Shown: positions 42,843 to 51,458 of the stretch, in pieces
How positions within the stretch are numbered: position 1 is the stretch's first letter
Layout of the letters: each line of letters starts with the position of its first letter
Assembly (NCBI RefSeq): GCF_900117395.1
Contig: NZ_FPEG01000003.1
Location: 806,001 to 870,000, forward strand
Direction: 5' to 3'
From: Agrococcus sp. Marseille-P2731
Lineage (GTDB): Bacteria > Actinomycetota > Actinomycetes > Actinomycetales > Microbacteriaceae
DNA length: 64,000 bases
The notes under the pieces: generated by a model
Told to the model about the DNA's origin: nothing
The model's database searches: none
The model's input: only the letters and a program-made list of their open reading frames with translations
Made by a program: the position numbers and the translations under genes

Positions 42843-43790
42843 TCAGTGGATGAGGTCGGCGGCGCCGGCGTCCATCAGCTCGGACACCGCCCGGTCGGCG
42901 ACGTCGCGCGCCGCCTCGGCGAGCTCCGATGCCGAGGTGGCGTCGAGCGTGTAGGCGTGGGATGCGCTGAGCTTCTTCGAGCCATCGGTCGCGTACGCGA
43001 CGGCGGCGAGGAAGAGCATGCCGTCCGCGACCTCGGCGTGCGCGGCCAGCGGCGCCGCGCATCCGGCCTCGAGGCCCGCGAGCACGCGCCGCTCGGCGTC
43101 GGTCGCGGCGCGCGTCGAGGCGTGGTCGGTCTTCGCGACGGCCGTGCGCGCTGCCGCGTCGCCCGCGCGGATCTCGACCGCGAGGGCGCCCTGCCCGGGC
43201 GCGGTCGGGAAGTCGATCAGGTCGAGGAGCTCGGTCGCCTTCGCCTCGAGCCCGAGGCGCTTGAGGCCAGCGAGCGCCAGCACGACGGCATCGAGGTCGC
43301 CGCCCTCCCCCGTCTCGGCGTCGCCGAGCGCGCGGGCGATGCGGGTCGGCACGTTGCCGCGGATGTCGACGATCTCGACGTCGGGGCGCGCGAGCCGGAG
43401 CTGCGCGGCTCGGCGGGGCGAGCCGGTGCCGATCCTCGCGCCCTCAGGCAGGTCAGCGAAGGAGAGGCCGTCGCGGGCGATGAGCGCGTCGCGGGCGTCC
43501 TCGCGCTTCGCGACCGCCGCCAGCTCGATGCCCTCAGCGGGCTTCGTCGGCAGGTCCTTCATCGAGTGGACCGCCACGTCGACGGTGCCGTCGAGCAGCG
43601 CGTCGCGCAGCGCCGACACGAACACGCCAGTGCCGCCCAGCTGCTGCAGCGACGAGCGATCGGTGTCGCCCTGCGTCGTGATCGGCACGAGCTCGACCTC
43701 GCCGGCGAAGCGCGCGGCGAGCGCCGAGCACTGCGCCATCGCGAGCGCCGAGCCGCGCGTGCCGACCCGCAGCGGCGCGGTGGCGCTCAT
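42843..43790 (-). CDS. hemC: Porphobilinogen deaminase (hydroxymethylbilane synthase)
   Basis: A 315-residue enzyme that joins four porphobilinogens. The dipyrromethane cofactor attaches at Cys244 (EAGCAAPLAAH); HSMKDLPT (75-82), GTGSPRRAAQL and VDIRGNVPTR are the active-site signatures. ATG 43790 has GAGGAG about 8 nt upstream; the ATG 11 codons earlier is less likely. It is separated from cpfC by 91 bp with a palindrome, so it may have its own promoter. Confidence 0.96.
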   Translation of the reverse strand: MSATAPLRVGTRGSALAMAQCSALAARFAGEVELVPITTQGDTDRSSLQQLGGTGVFVSALRDALLDGTVDVAVHSMKDLPTKPAEGIELAAVAKREDARDALIARDGLSFADLPEGARIGTGSPRRAAQLRLARPDVEIVDIRGNVPTRIARALGDAETGEGGDLDAVVLALAGLKRLGLEAKATELLDLIDFPTAPGQGALAVEIRAGDAAARTAVAKTDHASTRAATDAERRVLAGLEAGCAAPLAAHAEVADGMLFLAAVAYATDGSKKLSASHAYTLDATSASELAEAARDVADRAVSELMDAGAADLIH

Positions 43791-43823
43791 CGCTCGCTCC
43801 TCGGGGACCCGTTCCGCCCGCAC

Positions 43824-43843
43824 GGACCCGGTGCACCGGGTCC
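43824..43843. promoter_or_regulatory. 20-bp perfect palindrome between cpfC and hemC
   Basis: GGACCCGGTGCACCGGGTCC is an exact palindrome with no loop. It begins 34 bp upstream of the hemC start. A looped terminator would be expected to have a spacer, so an operator is the better reading; the binding protein is unknown. Confidence 0.45.
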
Positions 43844-43881
43844 CGCTCGGTGGAAGAGGTCCCGGACCGCCATCGGCGCGC

Positions 43882-45258
43882 TCACGGCTGCAGCCCGGCG
43901 ATCGCCGGGCGGAAGCCGAGGCGCGGGTTCTCGCAGCAGCCCGGACGGCACACGTCGTACCACGTGTGGATCGAGGTGACCGCCTTGCGGTCAGCGACCG
44001 GCCGGCCCTCGAGCCGCTCCTGCACGAGGTCGACGAGCGCGCCGACGTACTGCGGGTCGATGCCGGGCGTCGGCGCGCGACGCGCCCACAGGCCAGCCTC
44101 GGTGGCCGTCTCGATGGCCTCCTCGTCGAGGTCCCACATGACCTCCATGTGGTCGCTGACGAAGCCGAGCGGCACGATCACGATCGCCTTGCGGCCGCCC
44201 TCGCCGCCCGCCTGCTTCGAGGCCTCGGCGAGCTCGTCGATCGCATCGTTGATGTCGGGCTCGAGCCACGGCTGCGACGCCGGCCCCGAGCGCGACTGGT
44301 AGACGAGCTGCCAGGCGACGCCCGGCGCCGCCTCCGCCATGACCCACTCGGCGGCGGCGAGGTGCTGGCCCTCGTAGCCGCCGCCCGGGCCCCACTGGTG
44401 CAGGTCGGGCGCGCCGGAGCGCTCCGCGTCGGCGGTGGGGATGCTGTGGGTCGCGAAGAGCACCTCGACCTCAGCGTCGGCGAAGCCGGCGGCCCGCGCC
44501 TCGGCGACCGTGGCGCGCACGCCGTCGACGAAGGTCGCGAGGAAGCCGGGGTGGTTGAAGAACTGCCGCACCTTGTCGATCTGCATCGACGCCTGCAGGC
44601 CGGTGGCCTCGAGCGCGTCGGCCCAGTCCTCGCGGTACTGCCGGCACGACGAGTAGGAGGAGTAGGCCGAGGTGGGGATGGCGAGCAGCTTCGAGGCTCC
44701 CGCGTCGGCGGCCTCCTGCAGCGCCTCGTCGAGGTAGGGCGCCCAGTTGCGATTGCCCCAGTAGACGGGCAGGTCGACGCCGGCATCGGCGAGCGCGGCC
44801 TCGAACGCGGCCTTCAGGTCGCGGTTCTGCTGGTTGATGGGGCTGACACCGCCGAAGTGGCGGTAGTGGGTCGAGACCTCCTCGAGCCGCTCGTCGGGGA
44901 TCCCCCGGCCGCGCGTGACGTTGCGGAGGAACGGGATGACGTCGTCCTGGCCCTCCGGTCCGCCGAAGCCCGACAGCAGGATGCCGTCGTACGCGACCGG
45001 CTCCTCGACGTGCTCGGGGCCGGTCTGCGCGGCGGGCGTCGCGCTCGGCACCGCGGCGCCGGGCTCGATGTGCACGCCGGTCGCGGCGGGCGCCTTCGTC
45101 TCGCGGCGCTCGCTCTCCTGCTGGGCCTGCTGCTGCTGCGTCTGCAGCTGCAGCGCCTCCGCGCCCAGGGCCGAGGCCTCCGCCTGACCGCCACCGCAGC
45201 ATCCGCCACCGCAGCACCCGCCTGCGGGCTGCTGCACCTGCTCCATCGACTCGCTCAC
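43882..45258 (-). CDS. cpfC: Coproporphyrin III ferrochelatase with Cys-rich tail
   Basis: A 458-residue ferrochelatase that inserts iron into coproporphyrin III. Catalytic His271 (FATHSIPTAD), and the substrate loops SGFGGPEG and PLGFVSDHMEV. Cys205 (SSCRQYRED) and Cys437, Cys441, Cys442 (DVCRPGCCENPR) fit the [2Fe-2S] ligands known in actinobacterial enzymes. The first 88 residues are an extra tail: a Cys-Cys-Gly-Gly-Gly-Cys-Cys motif at 15-21 and a Gln-rich stretch (37-47). GTG 45258 overlaps the hemQ stop (GTGA), which supports the long form; ATG 45246 would keep the Cys motif. Confidence 0.93.
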   Translation of the reverse strand: MSESMEQVQQPAGGCCGGGCCGGGQAEASALGAEALQLQTQQQQAQQESERRETKAPAATGVHIEPGAAVPSATPAAQTGPEHVEEPVAYDGILLSGFGGPEGQDDVIPFLRNVTRGRGIPDERLEEVSTHYRHFGGVSPINQQNRDLKAAFEAALADAGVDLPVYWGNRNWAPYLDEALQEAADAGASKLLAIPTSAYSSYSSCRQYREDWADALEATGLQASMQIDKVRQFFNHPGFLATFVDGVRATVAEARAAGFADAEVEVLFATHSIPTADAERSGAPDLHQWGPGGGYEGQHLAAAEWVMAEAAPGVAWQLVYQSRSGPASQPWLEPDINDAIDELAEASKQAGGEGGRKAIVIVPLGFVSDHMEVMWDLDEEAIETATEAGLWARRAPTPGIDPQYVGALVDLVQERLEGRPVADRKAVTSIHTWYDVCRPGCCENPRLGFRPAIAGLQP

Positions 45259-45971
45259 GCGAGCACCTCCTCGATCTCGTCGGCCGCGATCCGGCGGCCC
45301 GTGAAGAATGGGGTCTCCTCGCGCACGTGCAGGCGGGCGTCGACCGCCCGCAGGTCGCGCATCATGTCGACGAGCTCGGTGAGCTCGTCTGCCTCGAGCG
45401 GGAGGATCCACTCGTAGTCGCCGAGCGCGAACGCCGCGACCGTGTTGGCGATCACCCCGGGGTAGGCCGACCCGGCGCGGCCGTGCTCGGCGAGCATCCG
45501 GCTGCGCTCCTCGGCCGGCAGCAGGTACCAGTCGTAGGAGCGGTCGAACGGGTAGACGCTCACCCAGCGCTTGGGCTCGACGTCGCGCAGGAAGCCGGGC
45601 ACGTGGCGCTTGTTGAACTCGGCGTCGCGGTGCACGCCCATCGCGCCCCAGACCTGCGTGGTGCCGGCGAGCTCGCGCGAGCGGCGCACGCGGCGGACGG
45701 CCGACTGCAGCGCCTCCGGCGGGGTGCCCGCGCCCTTCGCGCCGTGCATCCACACGAGCACGTCGGCGTCGGCGCGCATGCCGGAGACGTCGTAGACGCC
45801 GCGCGTGACGATGCCCTCGGCCGCGAGCTCGTCGAGCACCTCGGCGAGCGGCACGCGGGCGTCACCGTCTGCGGGCACGCCGGTGCCGCGCTGGAAGACC
45901 GCCCAGATCGCGTAGCCGTCGCCGATCTCGGCCTGGGGTGCCTCGTGGGCGTGCGTGCTCTGCTCGCTCAT
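45255..45971 (-). CDS. hemQ: Coproheme decarboxylase ChdC/HemQ
   Basis: A 238-residue chlorite dismutase-fold enzyme that converts coproheme to haem b, the final step in Actinobacteria and Firmicutes. Tyr140 in SVYPFDRSYDWYLLP is the catalytic tyrosine position, and His163 (LAEHGRAGSAYPG) the likely proximal haem ligand. ATG 45971 overlaps the cgoX stop by 4 bp. The gene order cgoX-hemQ-cpfC groups the three terminal enzymes of the coproporphyrin-dependent branch. Confidence 0.95.
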   Translation of the reverse strand: MSEQSTHAHEAPQAEIGDGYAIWAVFQRGTGVPADGDARVPLAEVLDELAAEGIVTRGVYDVSGMRADADVLVWMHGAKGAGTPPEALQSAVRRVRRSRELAGTTQVWGAMGVHRDAEFNKRHVPGFLRDVEPKRWVSVYPFDRSYDWYLLPAEERSRMLAEHGRAGSAYPGVIANTVAAFALGDYEWILPLEADELTELVDMMRDLRAVDARLHVREETPFFTGRRIAADEIEEVLA

Positions 45972-47740
45972 GCCTCTCCTCGTCCTGCTGCTGGTGTGGT
46001 GTCGGATGCGCCGGCCGGCTCGGCCGCGTCGGGCGCGATGGCCTCGTCGGGCGCGATGTCGGCCGTCCAGGGCGTGCCCTCGACGGCGAAGCGCTCGCGC
46101 CGGATCTCGAGCGCCGTCCTGCGCGCGTCGGGCACGACCTGGGCGAGGCCCGTGCCTGCGACGGCGGCGCCGACGACGAAGAGGTTGTCGCGCTCTGCGG
46201 CCGCATTGCGCAGCTCCTGCTGCCGGCGGCGGCCTCCGATGATGCTCGAGGGCTGGCCCTGGTGCCAGCGCACGCGGGCACTGGCGACCGGCCTCGGCAG
46301 CGCGGTGCCGAAGATCGCGCGGGCATCGTCGAGGGCGAGCTCGGCGGCGGCCGCATCGTCCAGCGGCTCGGTCGCCGGCACGTCGGTGCCGGCGCCATAG
46401 GACAGGCGCACGATCTCGCGGCCGGCGGCAGCCTCGCGCAGCCACGGCCACTTCGCGGTCGCATGGGTCATCGCCTTCGCGCGCACCCTGCGGTTGTCGG
46501 CCGCGACGAGCACGCCCGTGCCGCGCGGGTCGCCGGTGATGGCGCCGGGCGGGAAGACGAGGGTGACGAGCTCGACGACCGGGCTTCGAGACGCCTGCGC
46601 CTGCGGCGCGGGCTCCTCAGCCAACGGCGGTGCCTGCGGCGCGGGCTCCTCAGCCAACGGGGGCGCCTGCGGCGCGGGCTCCGGCTCCGGTCCCTGAGCC
46701 GATGCGCGCCCAAGGCGCTCATCGTGTCGAAGGGCAGCCGGCGAGGACAGCAGCGCGCGCGCAGCCGCCTCCGGGAGCGCGACGACCAGCGACGACGCGT
46801 GGTGCGTGCCCGCATCCGTCTCGACCGCCCAGCACGTCGCCGTCTCGGTCGCGCCGAGCACGCGCACACCCGTGCGGATCTCGGCGTGGTGCGCCACCGC
46901 CCGCTCGGCGAGGCGCTCCGGCAGCTGGTGGATGCCGCCGCGCAGGCCCTGCACCGCGCTGCCGGGCTTCGCGTCGCCACCACCGCCGGCAGCCTGCGCG
47001 CGCTCCTCGAGCACGAAGGCGACCCCGCCGGAGAGCGATCCCGCGCGCGTGACGCCGCCGTTGAGGCCCGGCGCCACCGTCGCCACGTCGAGCAGCTCGG
47101 GGTCGGCCGAGTACACGCCGCCCGCGAGCGGCGCGACGAGGCGGTCGAGCACCTTCTGACCCATGCGGCGCCGCACGAGCGGGCCGAGCGCGTCGTCGGT
47201 GCCGATGCGCAGCACGGGCATCAGTCGATCGAGGTAGGCGCGCAGCGCGCCGCCCCAGCCGAGCGCGTCGATGACATCCCGCGCCAGCGGCGTCGAAGGG
47301 ATGCCGAGCAGCGTGCGCTTCGGGAGCGGCACCGCGCGATCGGCCAGCTGCAGCCAGGCGCCTGCCGGATTGGGGTCGACGATCGCGTCGCCGAGGCCGA
47401 GCTCGGTCGCGAGCGCCGCGACCGCACCGCCGCGCACCGCGAACGACTCGGCGCCGGCGTCGATCGCGAGCGCGCCGGCCCGCCCGCCGCTGCCCGCTGC
47501 GCCTCCGATGCCCGGCAGCTCGAGCTTGGCGGCGGTGCCGCCGATGCGGTCGGCGGCCTCGAGCACGAGCACCCGGTAGCCGCGCGCCGCCAGGTCGTGC
47601 GCGACCGTCAGCCCCGCGATGCCCGCACCGGCCACGATCGTGTCGAACCGCGAGCGCTCGTCGCGCGCCGACGCATCCGCCCCCGTGCCGGGCTCGGGAG
47701 CGCCGGCGGGCGCAGCGGCAGCGGCGCTGTGCTCGGTCAC
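45968..47740 (-). CDS. cgoX: Coproporphyrinogen III oxidase (CgoX/HemY type)
   Basis: A 590-residue FAD oxidase that oxidises coproporphyrinogen III. FAD motif VAGAGIAGL (37-45), then EAADRIGGTA and a C-terminal NLFVVGAAVAGTGLAQVV. It is about 100 residues longer than usual: an Ala-rich N-terminal tail, an Asp/Pro/Ala-rich C-terminal tail, and an inserted Pro/Glu/Ala linker at about 343-386 made of a repeated PAPQAPPLAEE. The linker is encoded by a 33-bp tandem DNA repeat. GTG 47740 overlaps the hemE stop. It is possibly soluble or peripheral. Confidence 0.93.
   Translation of the reverse strand: MTEHSAAAAAPAGAPEPGTGADASARDERSRFDTIVAGAGIAGLTVAHDLAARGYRVLVLEAADRIGGTAAKLELPGIGGAAGSGGRAGALAIDAGAESFAVRGGAVAALATELGLGDAIVDPNPAGAWLQLADRAVPLPKRTLLGIPSTPLARDVIDALGWGGALRAYLDRLMPVLRIGTDDALGPLVRRRMGQKVLDRLVAPLAGGVYSADPELLDVATVAPGLNGGVTRAGSLSGGVAFVLEERAQAAGGGGDAKPGSAVQGLRGGIHQLPERLAERAVAHHAEIRTGVRVLGATETATCWAVETDAGTHHASSLVVALPEAAARALLSSPAALRHDERLGRASAQGPEPEPAPQAPPLAEEPAPQAPPLAEEPAPQAQASRSPVVELVTLVFPPGAITGDPRGTGVLVAADNRRVRAKAMTHATAKWPWLREAAAGREIVRLSYGAGTDVPATEPLDDAAAAELALDDARAIFGTALPRPVASARVRWHQGQPSSIIGGRRRQQELRNAAAERDNLFVVGAAVAGTGLAQVVPDARRTALEIRRERFAVEGTPWTADIAPDEAIAPDAAEPAGASDTTPAAGRGEA
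46599..46682. repeat. 33-bp in-frame tandem repeat inside cgoX
   Basis: Units 46599-46631 and 46632-46664 differ at one or two positions, and a third partial unit covers 46665-46682. Each encodes 11 residues (PAPQAPPLAEE). Confidence 0.88.
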
Positions 47741-48861
47741 CGCTCGTGCACCGCCTGCACGATGCGCGTCAGCACCGCGGGGTCGGCGCTCGGCGGCACC
47801 CCGTGGCCGAGGTTGAAGACGTGCGCTCGGGCGACGGATCCGGCCATCAGCACGTGGTCGATCGCCGCCTCGACGAACTCCCAGGGCGCGCCGAGCACTG
47901 CCGGGTCGAGGTTGCCCTGCACGGTGAGGTCGCTGCCGATGCGCTCGAGCGCGGTGTCGAGCGAGACGCGCCAGTCGACACCGACGGCGTCGACGTCGAG
48001 ATCCATCGCGCCGTAGAGCTCGCCCGCGCCGACGCCGAAGTGCACGAGCGGCACCCGGGTGCCGGATGCGTCGGTCAGCTCGCGCACGGCGTCGAGCGCG
48101 ACGCGCGAGGCAGGGGCGACGTGCTGCTGGTACTGGTCGAGCGGCAGCGAACCCGCCCACGAGTCGAACAGCTGCGCGGCGCTCGCGCCCTCCTCGACCT
48201 GCGCGCGCAGGAAGCGGCCGGTGACGTCGGCCGCCCAGCGCGTGAGGCGATCCCAGGCTTCGGGGTGCGAGCGCATGAGGGTGCGCGCCTCGAGGTGGTC
48301 CTTCGAGGGGCGGCCGGCCACGAGGTAGGCGGCGAGCGTGAAGGGGGCACCGGCGAAGCCGATCAGGGGGGTCGAGCCGTCGCCGATCTCAGCGAGCCCA
48401 GCCACCGTCTGGCGCACGCCCTCGCGCACCGGCTCGAGCGCTGCATCCAGCATCGCCGGGTCGTTGGCCACGAGCCGCTCGACGTCGTCGGGGGTGCGGA
48501 TGGGCTGGGCCACCACGGGCCCGACACCGGGCTCGATCTTCACGTCGACCCCCGCGAGCCGCAGCGGCACCATGATGTCGCTGAAGAAGATGGCGGCGTC
48601 GACGCCGTGGCGGCGCACGGGCTGGAGCGTGATCTCGCTCGCGAGCTCCGGCACGAGGCAGGTGTCGATCATGTCGCGCGCGGGACCGTCGGTGCGCGCG
48701 CGCAGCTCGCGGTACTCGGGCAGCGAGCGACCCGCCTGGCGCATGAACCAGACCGGCGTGATCTCCGGACGGTCGCCGCGGTACGCGCGCACCAGGCGGG
48801 ACTGGCCGGTGCGAGCGTTCAGGGGGTGGGCTTCGCGCAGAGCAGGCATCGCATCCATCAT
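47737..48861 (-). CDS. hemE: Uroporphyrinogen decarboxylase
   Basis: A 374-residue enzyme that decarboxylates uroporphyrinogen III to coproporphyrinogen III. PVWFMRQAGRSLPEYR is the signature, FSDIMVPLRLAGVDV carries the essential Asp, and FNLGHGVPP is near the C-terminus. Three in-frame ATGs (48861, 48858, 48849) compete; no clear ribosome site decides. It is the first gene of the six-gene haem operon hemE-cgoX-hemQ-cpfC-hemC-hemD. Confidence 0.95.
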   Translation of the reverse strand: MMDAMPALREAHPLNARTGQSRLVRAYRGDRPEITPVWFMRQAGRSLPEYRELRARTDGPARDMIDTCLVPELASEITLQPVRRHGVDAAIFFSDIMVPLRLAGVDVKIEPGVGPVVAQPIRTPDDVERLVANDPAMLDAALEPVREGVRQTVAGLAEIGDGSTPLIGFAGAPFTLAAYLVAGRPSKDHLEARTLMRSHPEAWDRLTRWAADVTGRFLRAQVEEGASAAQLFDSWAGSLPLDQYQQHVAPASRVALDAVRELTDASGTRVPLVHFGVGAGELYGAMDLDVDAVGVDWRVSLDTALERIGSDLTVQGNLDPAVLGAPWEFVEAAIDHVLMAGSVARAHVFNLGHGVPPSADPAVLTRIVQAVHER

Positions 48862-48907
48862 CCCACTTCGCGCGTGGGGCCGCGCCGAGCGCCGGTGTCG
48901 TCCGGCC

Positions 48908-49222
48908 TCAACCCTCGGGCGGCGGGTCGAGCTGCTCGATGCGCCGCACCTGCACGCGCACCGCGGCATCACTCCAGTCCTCCGGCAGGACGGCGCGCAC
49001 GGCGCCCGCGACGCTCGCTGCGACCACTCGGGAGTCGTCGGCCTCGGTGACGCCGACGCTCACCGCGACGCGACGGGGCAGGAGCGTGACGTGCGCGAGG
49101 ACGCTCGAGGGCGCAGCCCTGCCCGCCGCGGTCGGCACGGCGCGATAGGCGCGGGCCACGCCGGGGAGCGCGGCCACCGCCGCGTCCACGAGCTCTGCCA
49201 CGCGCTGCGGGCTCTCAGGCAT
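48908..49222 (-). CDS. Small Asp23-like protein
   Basis: A 104-residue protein with the alternating beta/alpha pattern of Asp23/Gls24 (LVDAAVAALPGVARAYRAV; VAVSVGVTEADDSRVVAASVAGAVRAVL; AAVRVQVRRIEQL). Its ATG overlaps the preceding Asp23-like gene by 8 bp. It is third in the sigma factor operon. Confidence 0.65.
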   Translation of the reverse strand: MPESPQRVAELVDAAVAALPGVARAYRAVPTAAGRAAPSSVLAHVTLLPRRVAVSVGVTEADDSRVVAASVAGAVRAVLPEDWSDAAVRVQVRRIEQLDPPPEG

Positions 49223-49772
49223 CCGGCACCCCCGCTTCGAAGACGTCGTCGATCACGACGTCGACCTGCTGCACCGGCGTCGGCGCGTGCGCCGCGAGCG
49301 CGGTGCGGATCCTCGAGCGCACGTCGTCCGCGCGCTCGCGCATGGGCGACCCGAAGCGAACGCCGATCGTGACGCGCACGTGCGGCTCCTGCTGCTCGTC
49401 GAAGCGCAGCTCGACGCTGCCGACGAGCACGCCGTCGACCTCGTCGCCCGCGCGCCGGACGAGCTCGCGGAGGGCGCCCTCGGTGACGGTCGTCTCCGTG
49501 CGATCGTCGATCGTCTCGAGCGGCAGGTCGCGACCCGCGCGCACCTCGTCGCGGACGACCGCGAGCACGCGATCGACCCAGCTGGACTCGACGACGCGCG
49601 ATTCCTCGGCCGCGAGGGCACGGGTGAGCCGCGACATCCGCTCCATCGATGCGAGCATCGCCCTGCACTCGGGATCCTGCTCGATCGCGTCGATCGCTGG
49701 AGACCTGCCCGCGTCGAAGTAGTCGGACAGCTCTTCGAGCGTCCGGCCGGACTCTCCGATCGTGTCATCCAT
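49215..49772 (-). CDS. Asp23/Gls24 family protein next to ECF sigma factor
   Basis: A 185-residue protein. The N-terminal region (about 8-60) has the actinobacterial motif LSDYFDAGRSPAIDAIEQDPECRAML, and the rest is an Asp23-like fold (VDGVLVGSVELRF, VRVTIGVRFGSPMRERADDVRSRI, QVDVVIDDVF). ATG 49772 uses a TGGAGG site inside the end of the sigma gene, 2 bp after it. By position it may act as an anti-sigma-like partner; there is no membrane segment. Confidence 0.75.
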   Translation of the reverse strand: MDDTIGESGRTLEELSDYFDAGRSPAIDAIEQDPECRAMLASMERMSRLTRALAAEESRVVESSWVDRVLAVVRDEVRAGRDLPLETIDDRTETTVTEGALRELVRRAGDEVDGVLVGSVELRFDEQQEPHVRVTIGVRFGSPMRERADDVRSRIRTALAAHAPTPVQQVDVVIDDVFEAGVPDA

Positions 49773-49774
49773 GG

Positions 49775-50329
49775 TCACCTCCACTCTTCCATCGCCGCGA
49801 GCACCGCGCCCCGAGCGCGAGCCAGGCGGCCGCGCACGGTCGCGACGCCGACGTCGAGCCGCTCGGCGATCTCGTCATAGGAGAGCTCGGCCATCTCGCG
49901 CAGCAGCCACACCTCTCGCTGGTCCTGCGGCAGCGCTGCCAGGACGTCGCCGAGCGCGCGCGTCGCTGCGCGGCCCTCTGCCACCGCCTCCGTCAGCGGC
50001 GCGAGCGAGGGGCGCTCCTCATCGGGCAGCGGCCGCACGTCGCGACGCGCGCGCGTGCGCAGCACATCCGTCGCCCGGCGCGCGACCGAGGTGGCGAGCC
50101 ACGACCGGATGCGCGCGGGGTCGCGGAGCTCGTCGAGCTGCCGCCACCCGGCGATGAGCGCCTCCTGCACCACGTCGTCGGCATCGCTCGAGCCGCCGAG
50201 GTAGCGGGTCGCGAAGGCGACGAGGAAAGGCGAGTGCCGGCGGATGAGCACGCCGAAGGCCCGCTCGTCACCGTCCTTCGCGCGCTGCGCGAGGAGGGCG
50301 TCGGGCGCAGATTCCAGCTGCGTCGTCAT
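49775..50329 (-). CDS. ECF-type RNA polymerase sigma factor
   Basis: A 184-residue sigma-70 family factor with region 2 (about 30-95; LIRRHSPFLVAFATRYLGGSSDADDVVQEALIAGWRQL) and region 4 (about 125-178; ALPQDQREVWLLREMAELSYDEIAERLDVGVATVRGRLARAR). ATG 50329 (MTTQLES) is chosen because upstream residues lack sigma features. It is divergent from the Asp23-AmaP genes and is the natural candidate to control them; no canonical ECF promoter pair was found in the 167-bp spacer, only a GGCAC/GTGCC dyad at 50437-50448. Confidence 0.88.
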   Translation of the reverse strand: MTTQLESAPDALLAQRAKDGDERAFGVLIRRHSPFLVAFATRYLGGSSDADDVVQEALIAGWRQLDELRDPARIRSWLATSVARRATDVLRTRARRDVRPLPDEERPSLAPLTEAVAEGRAATRALGDVLAALPQDQREVWLLREMAELSYDEIAERLDVGVATVRGRLARARGAVLAAMEEWR

Positions 50330-50496
50330 CGTGCTCGGAGCGTATGCCTCGTCCGCCGTGAGCGCGCCGAGGCGCACGGCGCCGGGGCCGCGCAATCCGG
50401 AGGCGGTTCGATCTCGAATCGATGTGTGACGAAACCGGCACTGGTGCCGTCTCAGTTGCAGAGGGGCGCATCCGCCCCCACGAATCGGAGGACATC

Positions 50497-50940
50497 ATGA
50501 GCAGCACCACTCCCGCCGCGAAGGTCAGCACGTCGGGCGACGGCACCGGCCTCGAGAGCACGGGGATCCACGGCACCACCGTGGTCGTCGACCCCGTGGT
50601 CGCGAAGATCGCCGGCATGGCGGCGCGCGAGGTGCCCGGCGTGCACGCGCTCGGCGGTGGCGCTGCGCGCGTGGTCGGCGCCGTGCGCGACGCGATCGGG
50701 CAGAGCGACCTCAGCCAGGGCGTGCGCGTCGAGGTGGGCGAGCACCAGGTGGCGGCCGACGTGACGATCGTCGTCGCCTACCCCGAGCAGCTCCACGTCG
50801 TCGCCGAGAACGTGCGGCAGGCGGTGGGCAACGCCATCGTCGAGCTCATCGGCATGGAGGTCGCCGAGGTCAACGTCACGGTCTCCGACGTGCACATCCC
50901 GGGTGACGACGAGGAGCCCGAGGGGCTGCGACTCGCATGA
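50497..50940 (+). CDS. Asp23/Gls24 family envelope stress protein
   Basis: A 147-residue Asp23 protein: GIHGTTVVVDPVVAKIAGMAAREVPGVHAL, VRVEVGEHQVAADVTIVVAYPEQLHVVAENVRQAV and VAEVNVTVSDVHIPGDD cover the whole fold. ATG 50497 has GGAGG 6 nt upstream. In staphylococci Asp23 is tethered to the membrane by AmaP; an AmaP-like gene is four genes downstream. It overlaps the next gene by 4 bp. Confidence 0.9.
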   Translation: MSSTTPAAKVSTSGDGTGLESTGIHGTTVVVDPVVAKIAGMAAREVPGVHALGGGAARVVGAVRDAIGQSDLSQGVRVEVGEHQVAADVTIVVAYPEQLHVVAENVRQAVGNAIVELIGMEVAEVNVTVSDVHIPGDDEEPEGLRLA

Positions 50941-51125
50941 GCGCCATCGCCTTCGGAGCATTCGCCGGCATCGCGCTGGCCGCGCTCGCGCTCGCGTTCG
51001 GGCCGGGCGGCTTCTTCCTCGGCCTCGCGCTCGCCGTGCTCGGGGCCCTGATCGCCGCCATCGCGACCGGCGCGCTCGACCTGCGCGCCGCGGCCGCGGC
51101 CGCCAGGGGCAGGAGCGTCTGGTGA
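50937..51125 (+). CDS. Small DUF2273-like membrane protein
   Basis: A 62-residue protein with two short hydrophobic helices (about 4-22 and 25-46; GPGGFFLGLALAVLGALIAA) and a basic C-terminus. This is the layout of the DUF2273 proteins that sit beside Asp23 and AmaP. It is coupled on both sides (ATGA and GTGA overlaps). Confidence 0.65.
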   Translation: MSAIAFGAFAGIALAALALAFGPGGFFLGLALAVLGALIAAIATGALDLRAAAAAARGRSVW

Positions 51126-51430
51126 CCGACGTGCCCGGGGCTGTCACCATCGCTCCCCGCGCGCTGCGCGCCACCGTGCGCGCGGCCGCTGCGGAGGCGT
51201 TCGGCGCCAGCGCGAGCGACGTCCGCGCCGAGGTGCTGGAGCGCGGTCGCTCTCTCGACATCCGCATCGCCACCCCCATCCGGCTCGGCCCCGAGACCGT
51301 GCAGGGCGCCGCCGAGCGATCGCGAGCGCGCCTGCTCGAGCGCGCCGGCGTGCTCACCGGGGCCAGGCTCGGCCGCTGCGAGGTCCGCATCACCCGATGC
51401 GCGCCGCCGGCTCGGCCTCGAGTCCGCTGA
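51122..51430 (+). CDS. Asp23-like protein, short form
   Basis: A 102-residue protein from GTG 51122, overlapping the preceding stop. TIAPRALRATVRAAAAEAFG and VLERGRSLDIRIATPIRL resemble the Asp23 fold without its usual first strand. It ends in an Arg/Pro-rich tail. Its role in the locus is unknown. Confidence 0.6.
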   Translation: MTDVPGAVTIAPRALRATVRAAAAEAFGASASDVRAEVLERGRSLDIRIATPIRLGPETVQGAAERSRARLLERAGVLTGARLGRCEVRITRCAPPARPRVR

Positions 51431-51458
51431 CGACCGCAAGGCCCAGGAAGGACAGGAC

